A stretch of DNA of 64,000 nucleotides from an uncultured Draconibacterium sp. (GTDB lineage: Bacteria > Bacteroidota > Bacteroidia > Bacteroidales > Prolixibacteraceae): the NCBI RefSeq assembly GCF_963677565.1, contig NZ_OY781981.1, forward strand, positions 1,736,001-1,800,000. The letters are read 5' to 3'. Shown one piece after another: positions 25,644 to 34,693 of this stretch. The position numbers and the translations under genes are program-made. Numbering within the stretch: position 1 is the first letter of the stretch; each line of letters begins with the position of its first letter. The notes beneath the pieces were generated by a model. That model was not told the DNA's origin. It made no database searches and saw only the letters and a program-made list of their open reading frames with translations.

Positions 25644-27383
25644 TTAATAGATTTTTGCTACCGGGTAACGTTTATACGTTTTTTCAGCCCATTCGGTGTT
25701 GTTGTAAATGTAACTCAATTGGGCCCGGTGATTCTTTGCAAATTCCGGATCCGCTTTACGTTTTTCATCCAACTGCTTTCTAAATTCCGGATGCTCGTTT
25801 AAATATTTCAGCGCATTTTCTTCAAATCCATACGACGAGAAATATTCGCGCTGATCGAGAACTGAGTCAAAAAAGTTCCAGCGAAAAAAGGAATCCATTG
25901 CTCTGGGCTCCAACATTTCCAGAATGTATTTCATTTTATCTTGCCGAACCGGAATTAGCAGGTCGCCGGCATAATAGTTGATTTGCTGAACCTCGCTTTT
26001 GGTAGTTACTTCATTATGAAAATAATGACCGTTGAACGGCTGTTTCGGACTCGAGTATTCATCTATATAATCTACAGTCACATTCATAACCGTATCCGTT
26101 TTTAGCGGTTCCATTTTTACTCCGTTCAATTGCAATCTTTCAATTACTTCCGTCCAGCCTTGTGGAAGAACGTAGTATTCAGGAATAGTAATTTCTTCTA
26201 CGGTACTGTATGAATCGTAGTATCGGATTTCTTTCGAAAATGGTTTAGAACGGTCGTAGCCAAAACGTGGCAGGCCGGTAACTTTATCAATTATCTCGTT
26301 GCTGGTTTCGTAGCCATCGAAAGTGAATGAGGTATAACTGCTGGTGTCAACTTTGTAAGTAATCGGATAGGTTGTCATCTGCATCAGCTCCTCTTTTCCC
26401 TGTTGACGGCTGGAAATGATCTCCCGAGAATTTTCTGACGTAAACTCGCTTAGTGCAGTAATAAACTGGTAGCATGATTTTACGCGATCGGCAAAATTTT
26501 TATACACGTGATTCTCGGTCATCATTCCGTAGCAGTTGAACAAACTTGCGTAACCGGAAGAATATCTTGGTGAATCTTGCCAGAGTATAATTCCTTTCAG
26601 TGGATCGTTATGAATCCAGTTTACGTATGGTGTGAGTTTGTATTCGCCTTCATCCATTTTTTCAAAGATATCAGGGATCATTTGGCTGCGCAGAAATTGC
26701 TCCTGTGCAGGCGGAAAATAATCAGGGAATGGCGTAATCCATGTAACGCTATACTGATGATCGGAACCATTAGTAGTATGAGTATCCAGAAAAACATCAG
26801 GATCCCATTCATTAAAAATGCTGTTAATCGACCGGGCGTTCTCCGAATCGCATTTGGCAAAGTCGCGGTTCAGATCCAGATTTTTTGCATTTCCGCGAAA
26901 ACCGGTTTCGTAAGGAGTGGCCTGGTTGGCACGGTTGTATTTACCGCGGTTCAGATGTCCGCCAATATTGTACACCGGGATGATAACAATTACCGTGTTA
27001 TCGAGCCACTTTTTCATGCCGTTTTTATTCCGCAGAATATCGTCGGCAAATTGCAGACTGGCATCAATACCTTCCGGCTCGCCGGGATGAATTCCGTTGT
27101 TGATGAGTAAAACAGATTTCCCCTGCCTTTTTATTTTTTCAGGATTGAATTCCGGTTCGCTATTAATTATAAAAGTGTGCAATGGTTTACCAATGTCGGT
27201 AGAACCATTTTCAACGAGTGTTGCATTTTCGTAGTTTGAATCGAGCAGTTCAAACATGTCAATTACTTCGTTGTAAGTTGGTGTGTAATTTTGCTCGTAC
27301 TTCAAGTTTAACAATGGTTTCTGGGCAAACAAAAACAGGTTTATAAGGCAAAGCGCTACAACCAGTGCAGTTTTTTTTCTCAT
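25644..27383 (-). CDS. Secreted M14 family zinc carboxypeptidase
   Basis: The 579-residue protein has a signal peptide (ends about residue 21, LFAQ). The zinc ligands are visible as HPGE (His99, Glu102) and His202 in LDTHTTNGSD, and the substrate-binding block NLDLNRDF is present. After the peptidase domain comes a long C-terminal part (about 350-579) rich in aromatic residues whose fold I do not recognise. It likely trims peptides or peptidoglycan stems in the periplasm. It lies 37 bp after folA on the same strand and may be read from the thyA-folA transcript. Confidence 0.88.
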   Translation of the reverse strand: MRKKTALVVALCLINLFLFAQKPLLNLKYEQNYTPTYNEVIDMFELLDSNYENATLVENGSTDIGKPLHTFIINSEPEFNPEKIKRQGKSVLLINNGIHPGEPEGIDASLQFADDILRNKNGMKKWLDNTVIVIIPVYNIGGHLNRGKYNRANQATPYETGFRGNAKNLDLNRDFAKCDSENARSINSIFNEWDPDVFLDTHTTNGSDHQYSVTWITPFPDYFPPAQEQFLRSQMIPDIFEKMDEGEYKLTPYVNWIHNDPLKGIILWQDSPRYSSGYASLFNCYGMMTENHVYKNFADRVKSCYQFITALSEFTSENSREIISSRQQGKEELMQMTTYPITYKVDTSSYTSFTFDGYETSNEIIDKVTGLPRFGYDRSKPFSKEIRYYDSYSTVEEITIPEYYVLPQGWTEVIERLQLNGVKMEPLKTDTVMNVTVDYIDEYSSPKQPFNGHYFHNEVTTKSEVQQINYYAGDLLIPVRQDKMKYILEMLEPRAMDSFFRWNFFDSVLDQREYFSSYGFEENALKYLNEHPEFRKQLDEKRKADPEFAKNHRAQLSYIYNNTEWAEKTYKRYPVAKIY

Positions 27384-27420
27384 GATGTAAAAATTGAGTA
27401 GCTAAGCTACTAACGCAAAA

Positions 27421-27924
27421 TTATTTTCTTTCCAAATCCAGGTAAGAATATTCAAAATCGTTCTTTTCGTCGTAGAAATCTTCACGTTTTACTTCATTCC
27501 ATTCGTTATAATTAACTTCCGGAAAAAATGTGTCGGCATCAAAAGGTTTATGTACCAGCGTGAGGTAAAGTTTGCCGGCAATCGGGAAGAATTGTTTGTA
27601 GATCATTCCGCCACCAATAATGAAAGCTTCTTTTTCGTCCTTCACTTTTTCAATGGCTTCATCAATGGAGAAAACGGTTTCACATCCCGGGAATACATCG
27701 TCCTGTTTGTCGGTTATTACAATGTGCCGGCGATTTGGCAGCGGCCACTTCGGCAACGATAACAAGGTATTTCGCCCCATTATTATGGTATGCCCGCTGG
27801 TAATGTCTTTAAAATGTTTCAGATCGTTTGGTAAATGAAACAGCAGATCGTTGTTTTTGCCAATGGCAAAGTTCTCGGCAATAGCAACAATTATCGAGAT
27901 ATTCTTTTGGATTGTATTTGTCAT
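27421..27924 (-). CDS. folA: Dihydrofolate reductase
   Basis: FolA reduces dihydrofolate with NADPH. The 167-residue protein has the opening IVAIAENFAIGKNNDLLFHLPNDL, whose substrate-binding acidic residue lies in the LPNDLKHF helix, the NADPH motif IIMGRNT and the later block FIIGGGMIYKQF. It lies 12 bp after thyA. ThyA makes dihydrofolate and FolA recycles it, so the pair is a functional operon. Confidence 0.97.
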   Translation of the reverse strand: MTNTIQKNISIIVAIAENFAIGKNNDLLFHLPNDLKHFKDITSGHTIIMGRNTLLSLPKWPLPNRRHIVITDKQDDVFPGCETVFSIDEAIEKVKDEKEAFIIGGGMIYKQFFPIAGKLYLTLVHKPFDADTFFPEVNYNEWNEVKREDFYDEKNDFEYSYLDLERK

Positions 27925-27936
27925 TTTAACTAAATT

Positions 27937-28731
27937 TTAAACGGCAACAACACCTTTAATGTGTGGGTGCGACTGGTAACCAACCAATTCGAAATCTTCG
28001 AATTTAAAATCGAAAATGTTATTCACATCAGGATTTATTTTCATTGTTGGCAGCGGATAAGGATCACGTGTAAGCTGTAATTTTACCTGCTCGATGTGAT
28101 TGGAATAAATATGCACATCTCCAAAGGTATGCACAAAATCACCCGGTTCGAGATCGCAAGCCTGTGCCATCATCATTGTGAGCAGTGCATAAGATGCAAT
28201 ATTGAAAGGAACTCCCAAAAATACATCGGCACTTCGCTGGTATAGCTGGCACGACAGTTTCCCATCGGCAACATAAAACTGGAAAAGAATGTGGCACGGA
28301 GGCAGGTTCATTTTATCCAATTCGCCAACATTCCACGCACTCACCAGGTGGCGGCGCGAATCAGGATTGTTTTTTATGGCATCAATAACCTGCGATATTT
28401 GGTCGATGTGGCCGCCATCGGGAGTTGGCCAGCTGCGCCACTGGTAGCCGTAAATGTGTCCGAGGTTGCCATCGTCGTCGGCCCACTCGTTCCAGATGCG
28501 AACGCCATTGTCTTGCAGGTATTTTACATTGGTATCTCCTTTCAGGAACCAAAGCAATTCATAAATAATCGATTTCAGGTGCAGTTTCTTTGTTGTCACC
28601 ATCGGAAAACCTTCGCTCAAATCAAACCGCATTTGGTGCCCAAAACGACTTATCGTTCCTGTTCCTGTGCGGTCTTTTTTTTCTGTCCCTTTCTCCAAAA
28701 TTGTTTCCAACAAATCTAAATACTGCTTCAT
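27937..28731 (-). CDS. thyA: Thymidylate synthase
   Basis: ThyA converts dUMP to dTMP using methylene-tetrahydrofolate. The protein is 264 residues, the same length as the E. coli enzyme, with the nucleophile Cys146 in LPPCHILFQFYV and the blocks RSADVFLGVPFNIASYA and GDVHIYSNH. It heads the thyA-folA unit. A -7-like box (CAAAAATA on the plus strand, 28749-28756) lies just upstream, with a second copy 16 bp further out. Confidence 0.98.
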   Translation of the reverse strand: MKQYLDLLETILEKGTEKKDRTGTGTISRFGHQMRFDLSEGFPMVTTKKLHLKSIIYELLWFLKGDTNVKYLQDNGVRIWNEWADDDGNLGHIYGYQWRSWPTPDGGHIDQISQVIDAIKNNPDSRRHLVSAWNVGELDKMNLPPCHILFQFYVADGKLSCQLYQRSADVFLGVPFNIASYALLTMMMAQACDLEPGDFVHTFGDVHIYSNHIEQVKLQLTRDPYPLPTMKINPDVNNIFDFKFEDFELVGYQSHPHIKGVVAV

Positions 28732-28748
28732 CTTTCAAATATTTCCCA

Positions 28749-28772
28749 CAAAAATAAACTTTCACAAAAATA
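28749..28772 (-). promoter_or_regulatory. Tandem -7-like boxes upstream of thyA
   Basis: Two copies of TATTTTTG on the minus strand (28749-28756 and 28765-28772) lie 18 and 34 bp before the thyA start. Either could be the thyA-folA promoter. No clean -33 TTTG is seen. Confidence 0.4.
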
Positions 28773-28861
28773 TGCTTCATGATTGAAACGCCTAAATATT
28801 CACAATTGGTATGAGGTTGTTAACGGTAGTTTGTAAATCGGAAATCCGAGAGAGCGAAAAG

Positions 28862-29671
28862 TTATACTTTAGGATTGATTTTTGCCCCGCATTTTTTGCA
28901 AAAAATAGCATCGTCATCGTGCGATGGATGCAGGCATTGCGGGCAAACTTGTGTATTTTTTTCGCTGGTTGGGTTTATGATTTCGGCAGTAACAATACCT
29001 GTTGGAACGGCAATAATGGCATAACCCATTATCATTACAATACTTGCCAAAAATTGTCCCATTGGTGTTTCCGGACTAATGTCGCCATAGCCAACAGTTG
29101 TAAGGGTAACGATTGCCCAGTATATTCCTTTTGGTATGCTGGTGAAACCATGTTCCGGGCCTTCAACCAGGTACATAATTGTGCCAATTATAATTACCAG
29201 CATGGTTACAAAAAAGATAAAAACGCTGATCTTCTCCCGACTATTCCAAATCGCCCTGGCCAAAGAGCGGCCGGCTTGCGTATATCGGGTAAGTTTTAAT
29301 ATTCGGAAAACACGAAGCAAACGTAGTATACGAATCACAACCAAACTGTGCGATCCAACTACCACCAGTCCAATGTAAGTTGGTAAAACCGACAACAGAT
29401 CGATAATTCCATAAAAACTAAAAATATAGCGAAAGGGTTTATTAATAATAGCAATGCGTAACACATACTCAATTGTAAAAATAATGGTAATAGCCCATTC
29501 CAGAATTCGAAGCAATTGCTGGTAGTTTTCGCGTATGCCGGGCACGCTTTCAAGCATTACCAACACTACACTGATAAGGATAACAAACAGCAAGGCCACA
29601 TCGAAAAGTTTGCCACCTGGGGTATCAGCCTCAAAAATAACTTCGTAGATCTTTTGTTTGGTCTTTCTCAT
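28862..29671 (-). CDS. Voltage-gated potassium channel with C-terminal zinc ribbon
   Basis: The 269-residue protein is a six-segment Kv-type channel subunit. The voltage sensor S4 is clear, with regularly spaced arginines from 114 to 130 (RILRLLRVFRILKLTRY), and the selectivity filter TVGYGD lies at 192-197. The cytoplasmic tail ends in two CxxC pairs (Cys243/246 and 258/261), a zinc-ribbon-like fold. The open frame extends upstream to 29743, but MRKTKQK at 29671 gives the expected start; the extra residues overlap the terminator of the preceding gene. Its location between ald and thyA suggests no obvious functional partner. Confidence 0.88.
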   Translation of the reverse strand: MRKTKQKIYEVIFEADTPGGKLFDVALLFVILISVVLVMLESVPGIRENYQQLLRILEWAITIIFTIEYVLRIAIINKPFRYIFSFYGIIDLLSVLPTYIGLVVVGSHSLVVIRILRLLRVFRILKLTRYTQAGRSLARAIWNSREKISVFIFFVTMLVIIIGTIMYLVEGPEHGFTSIPKGIYWAIVTLTTVGYGDISPETPMGQFLASIVMIMGYAIIAVPTGIVTAEIINPTSEKNTQVCPQCLHPSHDDDAIFCKKCGAKINPKV

Positions 29672-29726
29672 TTTTCCAAAAATTCCGAATAAATATACAA
29701 ATATGAATTGATTTCCATAGTGCACA

Positions 29727-29760
29727 AAAAAAGCCTTCCCCAATAAAGGGAAAGGCTTTT
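29727..29760 (-). terminator. Intrinsic terminator of ald
   Basis: AAAAGCCTT/AAGGCTTTT with an inner CCC/GGG separated by one bulged base, 22 bp past the ald stop. A T run follows on the minus strand. Confidence 0.82.
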
Positions 29761-29781
29761 GAAATTATTTTGAAATAATTT

Positions 29782-30894
29782 TTACAGAACTGTTTCAACT
29801 TTTTCGTAAGAAAGATTGAAAGCATCGGCAACGCCTTTGTAAACTACTTTTCCATCAACAACATTCAACCCTTTGCGTAAAGGTTCGTTGTCGATACATG
29901 CTTGTTTCCATCCTTTTTCAGCAATTTCGATAGCATACGGAAGTGTAGCATTTGTTAATGCAATTGTTGATGTGCGAGGCACAGCTCCCGGCATATTGGC
30001 AACACAATAGTGTAATACATCATCGATCACAAAAGTTGGATCGGCATGAGTTGTAGCATGTGTAGTTTCAAAACAACCACCCTGGTCAACGGCAACGTCA
30101 ACTAAAACAGTACCAGGCTTCATTGTGCTCAACATATCGCGGGTAACCAAATGTGGAGCTTTTGCACCAGGAATAAGCACTGCACCAATAATAACATCGT
30201 GCGATTTAACCATTTCGCGTATATTGTATTCGTTGCTCATCATGGTTTTTACGTTGGCCGGCATAATATCGTCGAGGTAGCGCAAACGTTTCAGCGATAC
30301 ATCCATAATCGTAACATCGGCACCAAGTCCGGCAGCCATTTTTGCTGCTTCGGTACCAACAATACCACCACCAATTATCAATACTTTGGCTGGAAGAACT
30401 CCGGCAACACCTCCAAGAAGTACACCATAACCACCGTAAGTTTTTTCCAGGTATTTTGCACCTTCCTGGATTGACATACGACCGGCAACTTCACTCATTG
30501 GAACAAGCAACGGAAGCGAACGATCTGGTAGTTCAACCGTTTCGTAGGCCAGACATATTGACTTGTTTTCGATCATTGCGTGTGTTAATGGCTCGCACGA
30601 TGCAAAGTGGAAATACGTATAAAGAATTTGTCCTTCCTTAATCAAATTATATTCCTCTTCAATCGGTTCTTTTACTTTGATGATCATTTCGGCAATGCCG
30701 TAAACATCTTCAATAGTTGGAAGCATTTTGGCTCCGGCACCTTCATAATCTTCATCCTGGAAACCACTACCCAAACCACCTCCGGCTTGAATATAAACAT
30801 CATGACCATGTTTTACTAACTCCGCTGCACCAGCAGGTGTTAATGCAATGCGGTTTTCGTTATTTTTAATCTCCTTTGGAACACCAATTATCAT
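29782..30894 (-). CDS. ald: Alanine dehydrogenase
   Basis: This NAD-dependent enzyme interconverts L-alanine and pyruvate plus ammonia. The 370-residue protein keeps the full active site: Arg15, Lys75, His96 and Asp270 at the positions known from the family, and the NAD-binding motif GGGIVG (175-180). It opens MIIGVPKEIKNNENRIALTP, the family signature. It is a single-gene unit with a -7 box upstream and a terminator downstream. Confidence 0.97.
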   Translation of the reverse strand: MIIGVPKEIKNNENRIALTPAGAAELVKHGHDVYIQAGGGLGSGFQDEDYEGAGAKMLPTIEDVYGIAEMIIKVKEPIEEEYNLIKEGQILYTYFHFASCEPLTHAMIENKSICLAYETVELPDRSLPLLVPMSEVAGRMSIQEGAKYLEKTYGGYGVLLGGVAGVLPAKVLIIGGGIVGTEAAKMAAGLGADVTIMDVSLKRLRYLDDIMPANVKTMMSNEYNIREMVKSHDVIIGAVLIPGAKAPHLVTRDMLSTMKPGTVLVDVAVDQGGCFETTHATTHADPTFVIDDVLHYCVANMPGAVPRTSTIALTNATLPYAIEIAEKGWKQACIDNEPLRKGLNVVDGKVVYKGVADAFNLSYEKVETVL

Positions 30895-30924
30895 TTCTTA
30901 AAATATTTGAGTTTTTTCTTGTGT

Positions 30925-30932
30925 CAAAAATA
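30925..30932 (-). promoter_or_regulatory. -7 box of the ald promoter
   Basis: TATTTTTG on the minus strand lies 30 bp before the ald ATG. The upstream element is close to TTTAG rather than TTTG. Confidence 0.5.
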
Positions 30933-31074
30933 GACCTCTATTCAAGACTAAAACATGATAAATTCTCAGGATTTGTAACAATTTATATCTAAAGTAATAT
31001 GTATGTCATCATAGCTTGAGAAATTGGAAGTTAAGTTTCCAATAAGATATTAATTTGTCTGAAATTTTAGATTG

Positions 31075-31103
31075 TTGATTTCAATTTGATAATCTTATCT
31101 TTG
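31075..31103 (+). promoter_or_regulatory. Promoter of the class I aminotransferase gene
   Basis: TTG (31075-31077) and TATCTTTG (31096-31103) are separated by 18 nt, a good fit to the Bacteroidota consensus. The gene starts 26 bp further on. Confidence 0.6.
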
Positions 31104-31129
31104 CTTGCTTTTAAAATATATTTAATAAC

Positions 31130-32332
31130 ATGCCGACAGTATCAGACAGAGGAAGGATTATGCCTGATTCACCAATCAGGAAATTAGCTCCGTTAGCTCA
31201 TGAAGCTAAAGAGAAAGGAGTTAAAGTGTTCCATTTAAATATCGGACAACCCGATTTGCCTACTCCACCTGAAGCGCTGGCGGCAATCCGGTCGATCGAC
31301 CGGGAAATTCTGGAATACACTCCCAGTGAGGGGATTTTATCATTTCGCCAAAAGCTGGCAAAATATTACCATAAATTCGATATCGATGTTAGTGCCGATG
31401 ATATTATAATAACTTCTGGAGGTAGCGAAGCAGTAACATTTGCTTTTATGAGTTGCCTCGATCCGGGCGACGAGATCATCGTTCCCGAGCCGGCTTATGC
31501 CAACTACGAAGCTTTTGCTATTGTTGCCGGTGCTAAAATTAAATCGATACCAGGTGATATTGAAGAAGGATTTGTATTGCCTCCAATTGAAGAATTTGAG
31601 AAGCTGATTACCTCAAAAACAAAGGGAATAATGATCTGCAATCCAAATAATCCAACCGGTTATTTGTATACACAGCAGGAAATGAATGCCATTCGCGACC
31701 TGGTTAAAAAGTACGATTTGTACCTGTTTTCTGATGAGGTTTACCGCGAATTTTGTTACACAGGCGCTCCGTATATTTCTGCTTTCCATCTTGAGGGAAT
31801 CGAACAGAATGTGGTTTTGGTTGATTCGGTTTCAAAACGATACAGCGAATGTGGTTTGCGGATTGGAGCACTGATTACCAAAAACGCAGCCGTAAAAAAG
31901 AATGTGATGAAGTTCTGCCAGGCGAGATTAAGTCCGCCACTTATCGGGCAAATTGCAGCAGAGGCTTCGCTGGATGCTGATCCGGAGTACATGCTTAATA
32001 ATTACAACGAGTATGTACAGCGTCGTAAGTTTTTGATTGATGGTTTGAACCGGATTGATGGAGTATATTCACCAATACCCATGGGTGCATTTTATACCGT
32101 AGCACGTTTGCCGGTTGATAATGCCGATAAATTTTGTGCATGGTTACTTTCTGATTTTCAGTACGAAGGACAGACACTGTTTTTGGCTCCGGCATCAGGT
32201 TTTTATACGGGGTCGGATAAAGGACAGGATGAAGTTCGGATTGCTTACGTGTTGAATAAAGCTGATCTGGCAGTTTGTTTAAGAATTTTGGATGAGGCTT
32301 TAAAAGCGTATCCCGGAAGAAAAAGTCGCTAA
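31130..32332 (+). CDS. Pyridoxal phosphate-dependent class I/II aminotransferase
   Basis: The 400-residue fold-type I enzyme has the PLP lysine at about residue 236 in SVSKRYSECGLRIG, the block CNPNNPTGYLYT and the carboxylate-binding arginine near the C-terminus (EVRIAYV). It most resembles aspartate or branched-range aminotransferases of the AspC type. The SKRYSECGLRIG block is a variant of the usual SKxxxxxGxRxG. It stands alone between a promoter and a bidirectional terminator, convergent with dapL. The amino-acid substrate is not clear from sequence. Confidence 0.88.
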   Translation: MPTVSDRGRIMPDSPIRKLAPLAHEAKEKGVKVFHLNIGQPDLPTPPEALAAIRSIDREILEYTPSEGILSFRQKLAKYYHKFDIDVSADDIIITSGGSEAVTFAFMSCLDPGDEIIVPEPAYANYEAFAIVAGAKIKSIPGDIEEGFVLPPIEEFEKLITSKTKGIMICNPNNPTGYLYTQQEMNAIRDLVKKYDLYLFSDEVYREFCYTGAPYISAFHLEGIEQNVVLVDSVSKRYSECGLRIGALITKNAAVKKNVMKFCQARLSPPLIGQIAAEASLDADPEYMLNNYNEYVQRRKFLIDGLNRIDGVYSPIPMGAFYTVARLPVDNADKFCAWLLSDFQYEGQTLFLAPASGFYTGSDKGQDEVRIAYVLNKADLAVCLRILDEALKAYPGRKSR

Positions 32333-32367
32333 GTAGTAGCGGAGAAAAATTATTTGCAAAAGGATAT

Positions 32368-32403
32368 AAAAAATCCGGTTTGAATCTTCAAACCGGATTT
32401 TTA
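32368..32403. terminator. Bidirectional terminator between the aminotransferase gene and dapL
   Basis: AAATCCGGTTTGA pairs with TCAAACCGGATTT across a short loop, flanked by A and T runs on the two sides. Confidence 0.88.
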
Positions 32404-32432
32404 TTTCTTTATCATCTTATTGATGAGAGATC

Positions 32433-33662
32433 TTATTGTAAGTTTTTAACGCGTTCCATTGCTTCCAGTACATTTTCTCTGTCGGCAAATGCTGAAAAGC
32501 GGAAGTAACCTTCACCGGCCGGACCAAAGCCCGATCCCGGAGTTCCAACAAGGTTGGCTTCGTTTAATACTTTATCGAAAAAGTCCCACGATGTCATATT
32601 GTTTTTGGTTTTAACCCACACATAAGGAGCATTAACTCCACCGTAAACTTCGTAACCAATTTCGGCCAGACTTTCGCGCATAATCTTTGCATTCTCCAGG
32701 TAGTAAGCAATTACTTCTTCCACCTCTTTTTTACCTTCTTCGGTGTAAATGGCTGCAGCTGCTTTTTGAACCGGGTAAGATACACCGTTGAATTTTGTTG
32801 ATTGACGGCGGTTCCATAATGTTTTTACCTGGTGAGTCTTGCCTTCTGAATCGTATGCTACCAATTCGTTTGGAATAACGGTAATTGCACAACGTGTTCC
32901 TGTAAAACCTGCTGTTTTAGAGAAACTGCGGAATTCGATGGCCACCTTTTTTGCGCCTTCAATTTCGTAGATCGAACGGGGAATTCCATCTTCTGTAATA
33001 AAAGCTTCGTAAGCCGCATCGTAAAGAATGATGGCATTTTTTTCGATAGCATAATCAACCCATTTTTTCAATTCCTCTTTTGATGCCACAGTTCCGGTTG
33101 GATTGTTCGGGTAGCAAAGGAAAATCAAATCCGGAGTTTCAGTAGGTAGTTCCGGAATAAAATGGTTTTCTTTGGTACACGGCATGTAAATAATTCCTTC
33201 GTAGTAACCATTCGGTTGGCAAGCACCGGTTTTTCCGCTCATTACAGTGGTGTCGGCATAAACCGGGTAAACCGGATCGCAAATCGCAATTTTATTGTCG
33301 TTGCCAAAAATCTCCTGAATGTTTCCGGTGTCGCATTTCGAACCGTCAGAAACAAAAATTTCATCTGCCGAAATGTCGATACCTTTTTCTTGATACGAGT
33401 TTTTTGCAATAGCTTCGCGCAAGAAAGCATAACCCTGCTCAGGTCCGTAACCTTTAAAAGTTTCGCCTTTCGCCATTTCGTCAACGCCTTCGTGAAAAGC
33501 TTTTACCACGCTTGGAACCAACGGTTGAGTAACATCGCCAATACCCATTTTTATCACTTTTTTATCGGGATTAGCTTCAATAAATTCGCTAACTCTGCGC
33601 CCAATTTCCGGGAAAAGGTAACCCGCCTGTAGTTTCAGGTAATTTTCATTGATAAGTGCCAT
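32433..33662 (-). CDS. dapL: LL-diaminopimelate aminotransferase
   Basis: DapL converts tetrahydrodipicolinate straight to LL-diaminopimelate, skipping the succinylase steps of lysine and peptidoglycan precursor synthesis. The 409-residue protein opens MALINENYLKLQAGYLFPEIGRRV and has the PLP lysine at 249 in FRSFSKTAGFTG. The stretch GIGDVTQPL and the block YPNNPTGTVA are typical of DapL. It is divergent from the dapF-like gene at 33830, which would be the next enzyme in the pathway. Confidence 0.96.
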   Translation of the reverse strand: MALINENYLKLQAGYLFPEIGRRVSEFIEANPDKKVIKMGIGDVTQPLVPSVVKAFHEGVDEMAKGETFKGYGPEQGYAFLREAIAKNSYQEKGIDISADEIFVSDGSKCDTGNIQEIFGNDNKIAICDPVYPVYADTTVMSGKTGACQPNGYYEGIIYMPCTKENHFIPELPTETPDLIFLCYPNNPTGTVASKEELKKWVDYAIEKNAIILYDAAYEAFITEDGIPRSIYEIEGAKKVAIEFRSFSKTAGFTGTRCAITVIPNELVAYDSEGKTHQVKTLWNRRQSTKFNGVSYPVQKAAAAIYTEEGKKEVEEVIAYYLENAKIMRESLAEIGYEVYGGVNAPYVWVKTKNNMTSWDFFDKVLNEANLVGTPGSGFGPAGEGYFRFSAFADRENVLEAMERVKNLQ

Positions 33663-33783
33663 ATCTGTCTATTTTATAATGATTTCGAAAATTGAAGCGT
33701 AAAGATAAAAAATTATACCGGCATGTATTTTCGATGTCAGACACCTTAATGGCTATTTAGATTAATTTAATGCAAGAAGTCAG

Positions 33784-33813
33784 TTTGGGTTTATAGAAAG
33801 TCTGTTAATTTTG
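33784..33813 (+). promoter_or_regulatory. Promoter of the dapF-like gene
   Basis: TTTG (33784-33787), 18 nt, then TAATTTTG (33806-33813), a full match to the Bacteroidota consensus. The ATG is 16 bp further on, so the leader is very short. Confidence 0.68.
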
Positions 33814-33829
33814 AAAAAAAATATTCGCG

Positions 33830-34693
33830 ATGCAAAACTTCTTTGTAAAATCACACGGCTTGGGCAACGATTATATCGTTTTAAGCCAGGAAGACATAAC
33901 TTTTGAATTAACAGAAAAAGCTATAATCCGAATCTGCGATGTGCATTTTGGAATCGGTTCCGATGGTATTCTTTTAAAAGTGCCAAGCGAAAATGCAGAC
34001 TTTGGTTTGCGTATTCTAAATCCGGATGGTTCGGAAGCAGAAAAAAGTGGCAATGGACTGCGTATTTTTGCCAAGTATTTGTACGACCATGGTTTTACTT
34101 CAGCAAAAAGCTTTAGTATTGAAACTCCGGGCGGACTCGTTCATGCTGAAATTGTGGAGGAGAAAAACGACAAGGCTTTTATGATAAAAGTGGATATGGG
34201 CAAAGCGATTTTCGAGGCCCAAAAAATTCCTGTAAATCTTGAAAAAGAAGAATGTATTGACGAGGCGTTGCCCTTACATGATAAAACGTTTCAGATTAAT
34301 TGTGTTTCGGTTGGAAATCCGCATTGTGTAGTTTTAGTAGACGAATTGTACGAGGAAGAAATAAAAACTTACGGCTCGGATATTGAGAATCATCCGATGT
34401 TTCCGAACCGCATAAATGTACAGTTTGCCAAGGTAATTTCGCGAAACGAGGTTGAGATAATGATTTGGGAACGCGGTGCCGGCTGGACATTGGCGTCGGG
34501 AAGCTCGTCGTGCGCAGTTGCTTGCACCGTACTAAAAAGAGGCTTAACGGACCGAAATCTCACCATAAAAATGCCTGGCGGAGAGTTAGCCATCGAAATT
34601 GATGAGGATTGGGAAATTCGGATGACCGGCGAGGTGCGCGAAATTGGATCGGGAACTTTAGGTGCAGAGTTAATCCAGGATTTAGAACTATGA
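33830..34693 (+). CDS. Diaminopimelate epimerase-like protein with Ser/Ser active site
   Basis: The 287-residue protein is clearly of the DapF fold, with GLGNDY (Asn13), Asn64, GNPH (163-166), NRIN (193-196) and ERGAG (Glu214-Arg215), the DapF substrate-binding residues. In true DapF the two catalytic bases are cysteines in the motifs E-M-C-G-N-G and A-C-G-T-G. Here they are serines: Ser73 (codon AGT at 34046) in AEKSGNG and Ser223 (codon TCG at 34496) in LASGSSSCA. Trp219 also replaces the usual Glu. dapL next door argues for a diaminopimelate role, but the chemistry argues against a standard epimerase. No gene symbol is given for that reason. The stop overlaps the next start (ATGA). Confidence 0.8.
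   Translation: MQNFFVKSHGLGNDYIVLSQEDITFELTEKAIIRICDVHFGIGSDGILLKVPSENADFGLRILNPDGSEAEKSGNGLRIFAKYLYDHGFTSAKSFSIETPGGLVHAEIVEEKNDKAFMIKVDMGKAIFEAQKIPVNLEKEECIDEALPLHDKTFQINCVSVGNPHCVVLVDELYEEEIKTYGSDIENHPMFPNRINVQFAKVISRNEVEIMIWERGAGWTLASGSSSCAVACTVLKRGLTDRNLTIKMPGGELAIEIDEDWEIRMTGEVREIGSGTLGAELIQDLEL

Noticed and set aside
26577..27110. Open frame of 177 codons on the plus strand inside the M14 gene
   Set aside because: It is antisense to a gene with clear zinc motifs and shows no protein family features.
33830..34693. The dapF-like gene as a decaying pseudogene
   Set aside because: The frame is full length with an exact promoter, and the other active-site residues are intact. Both serines are exact replacements at the catalytic positions.
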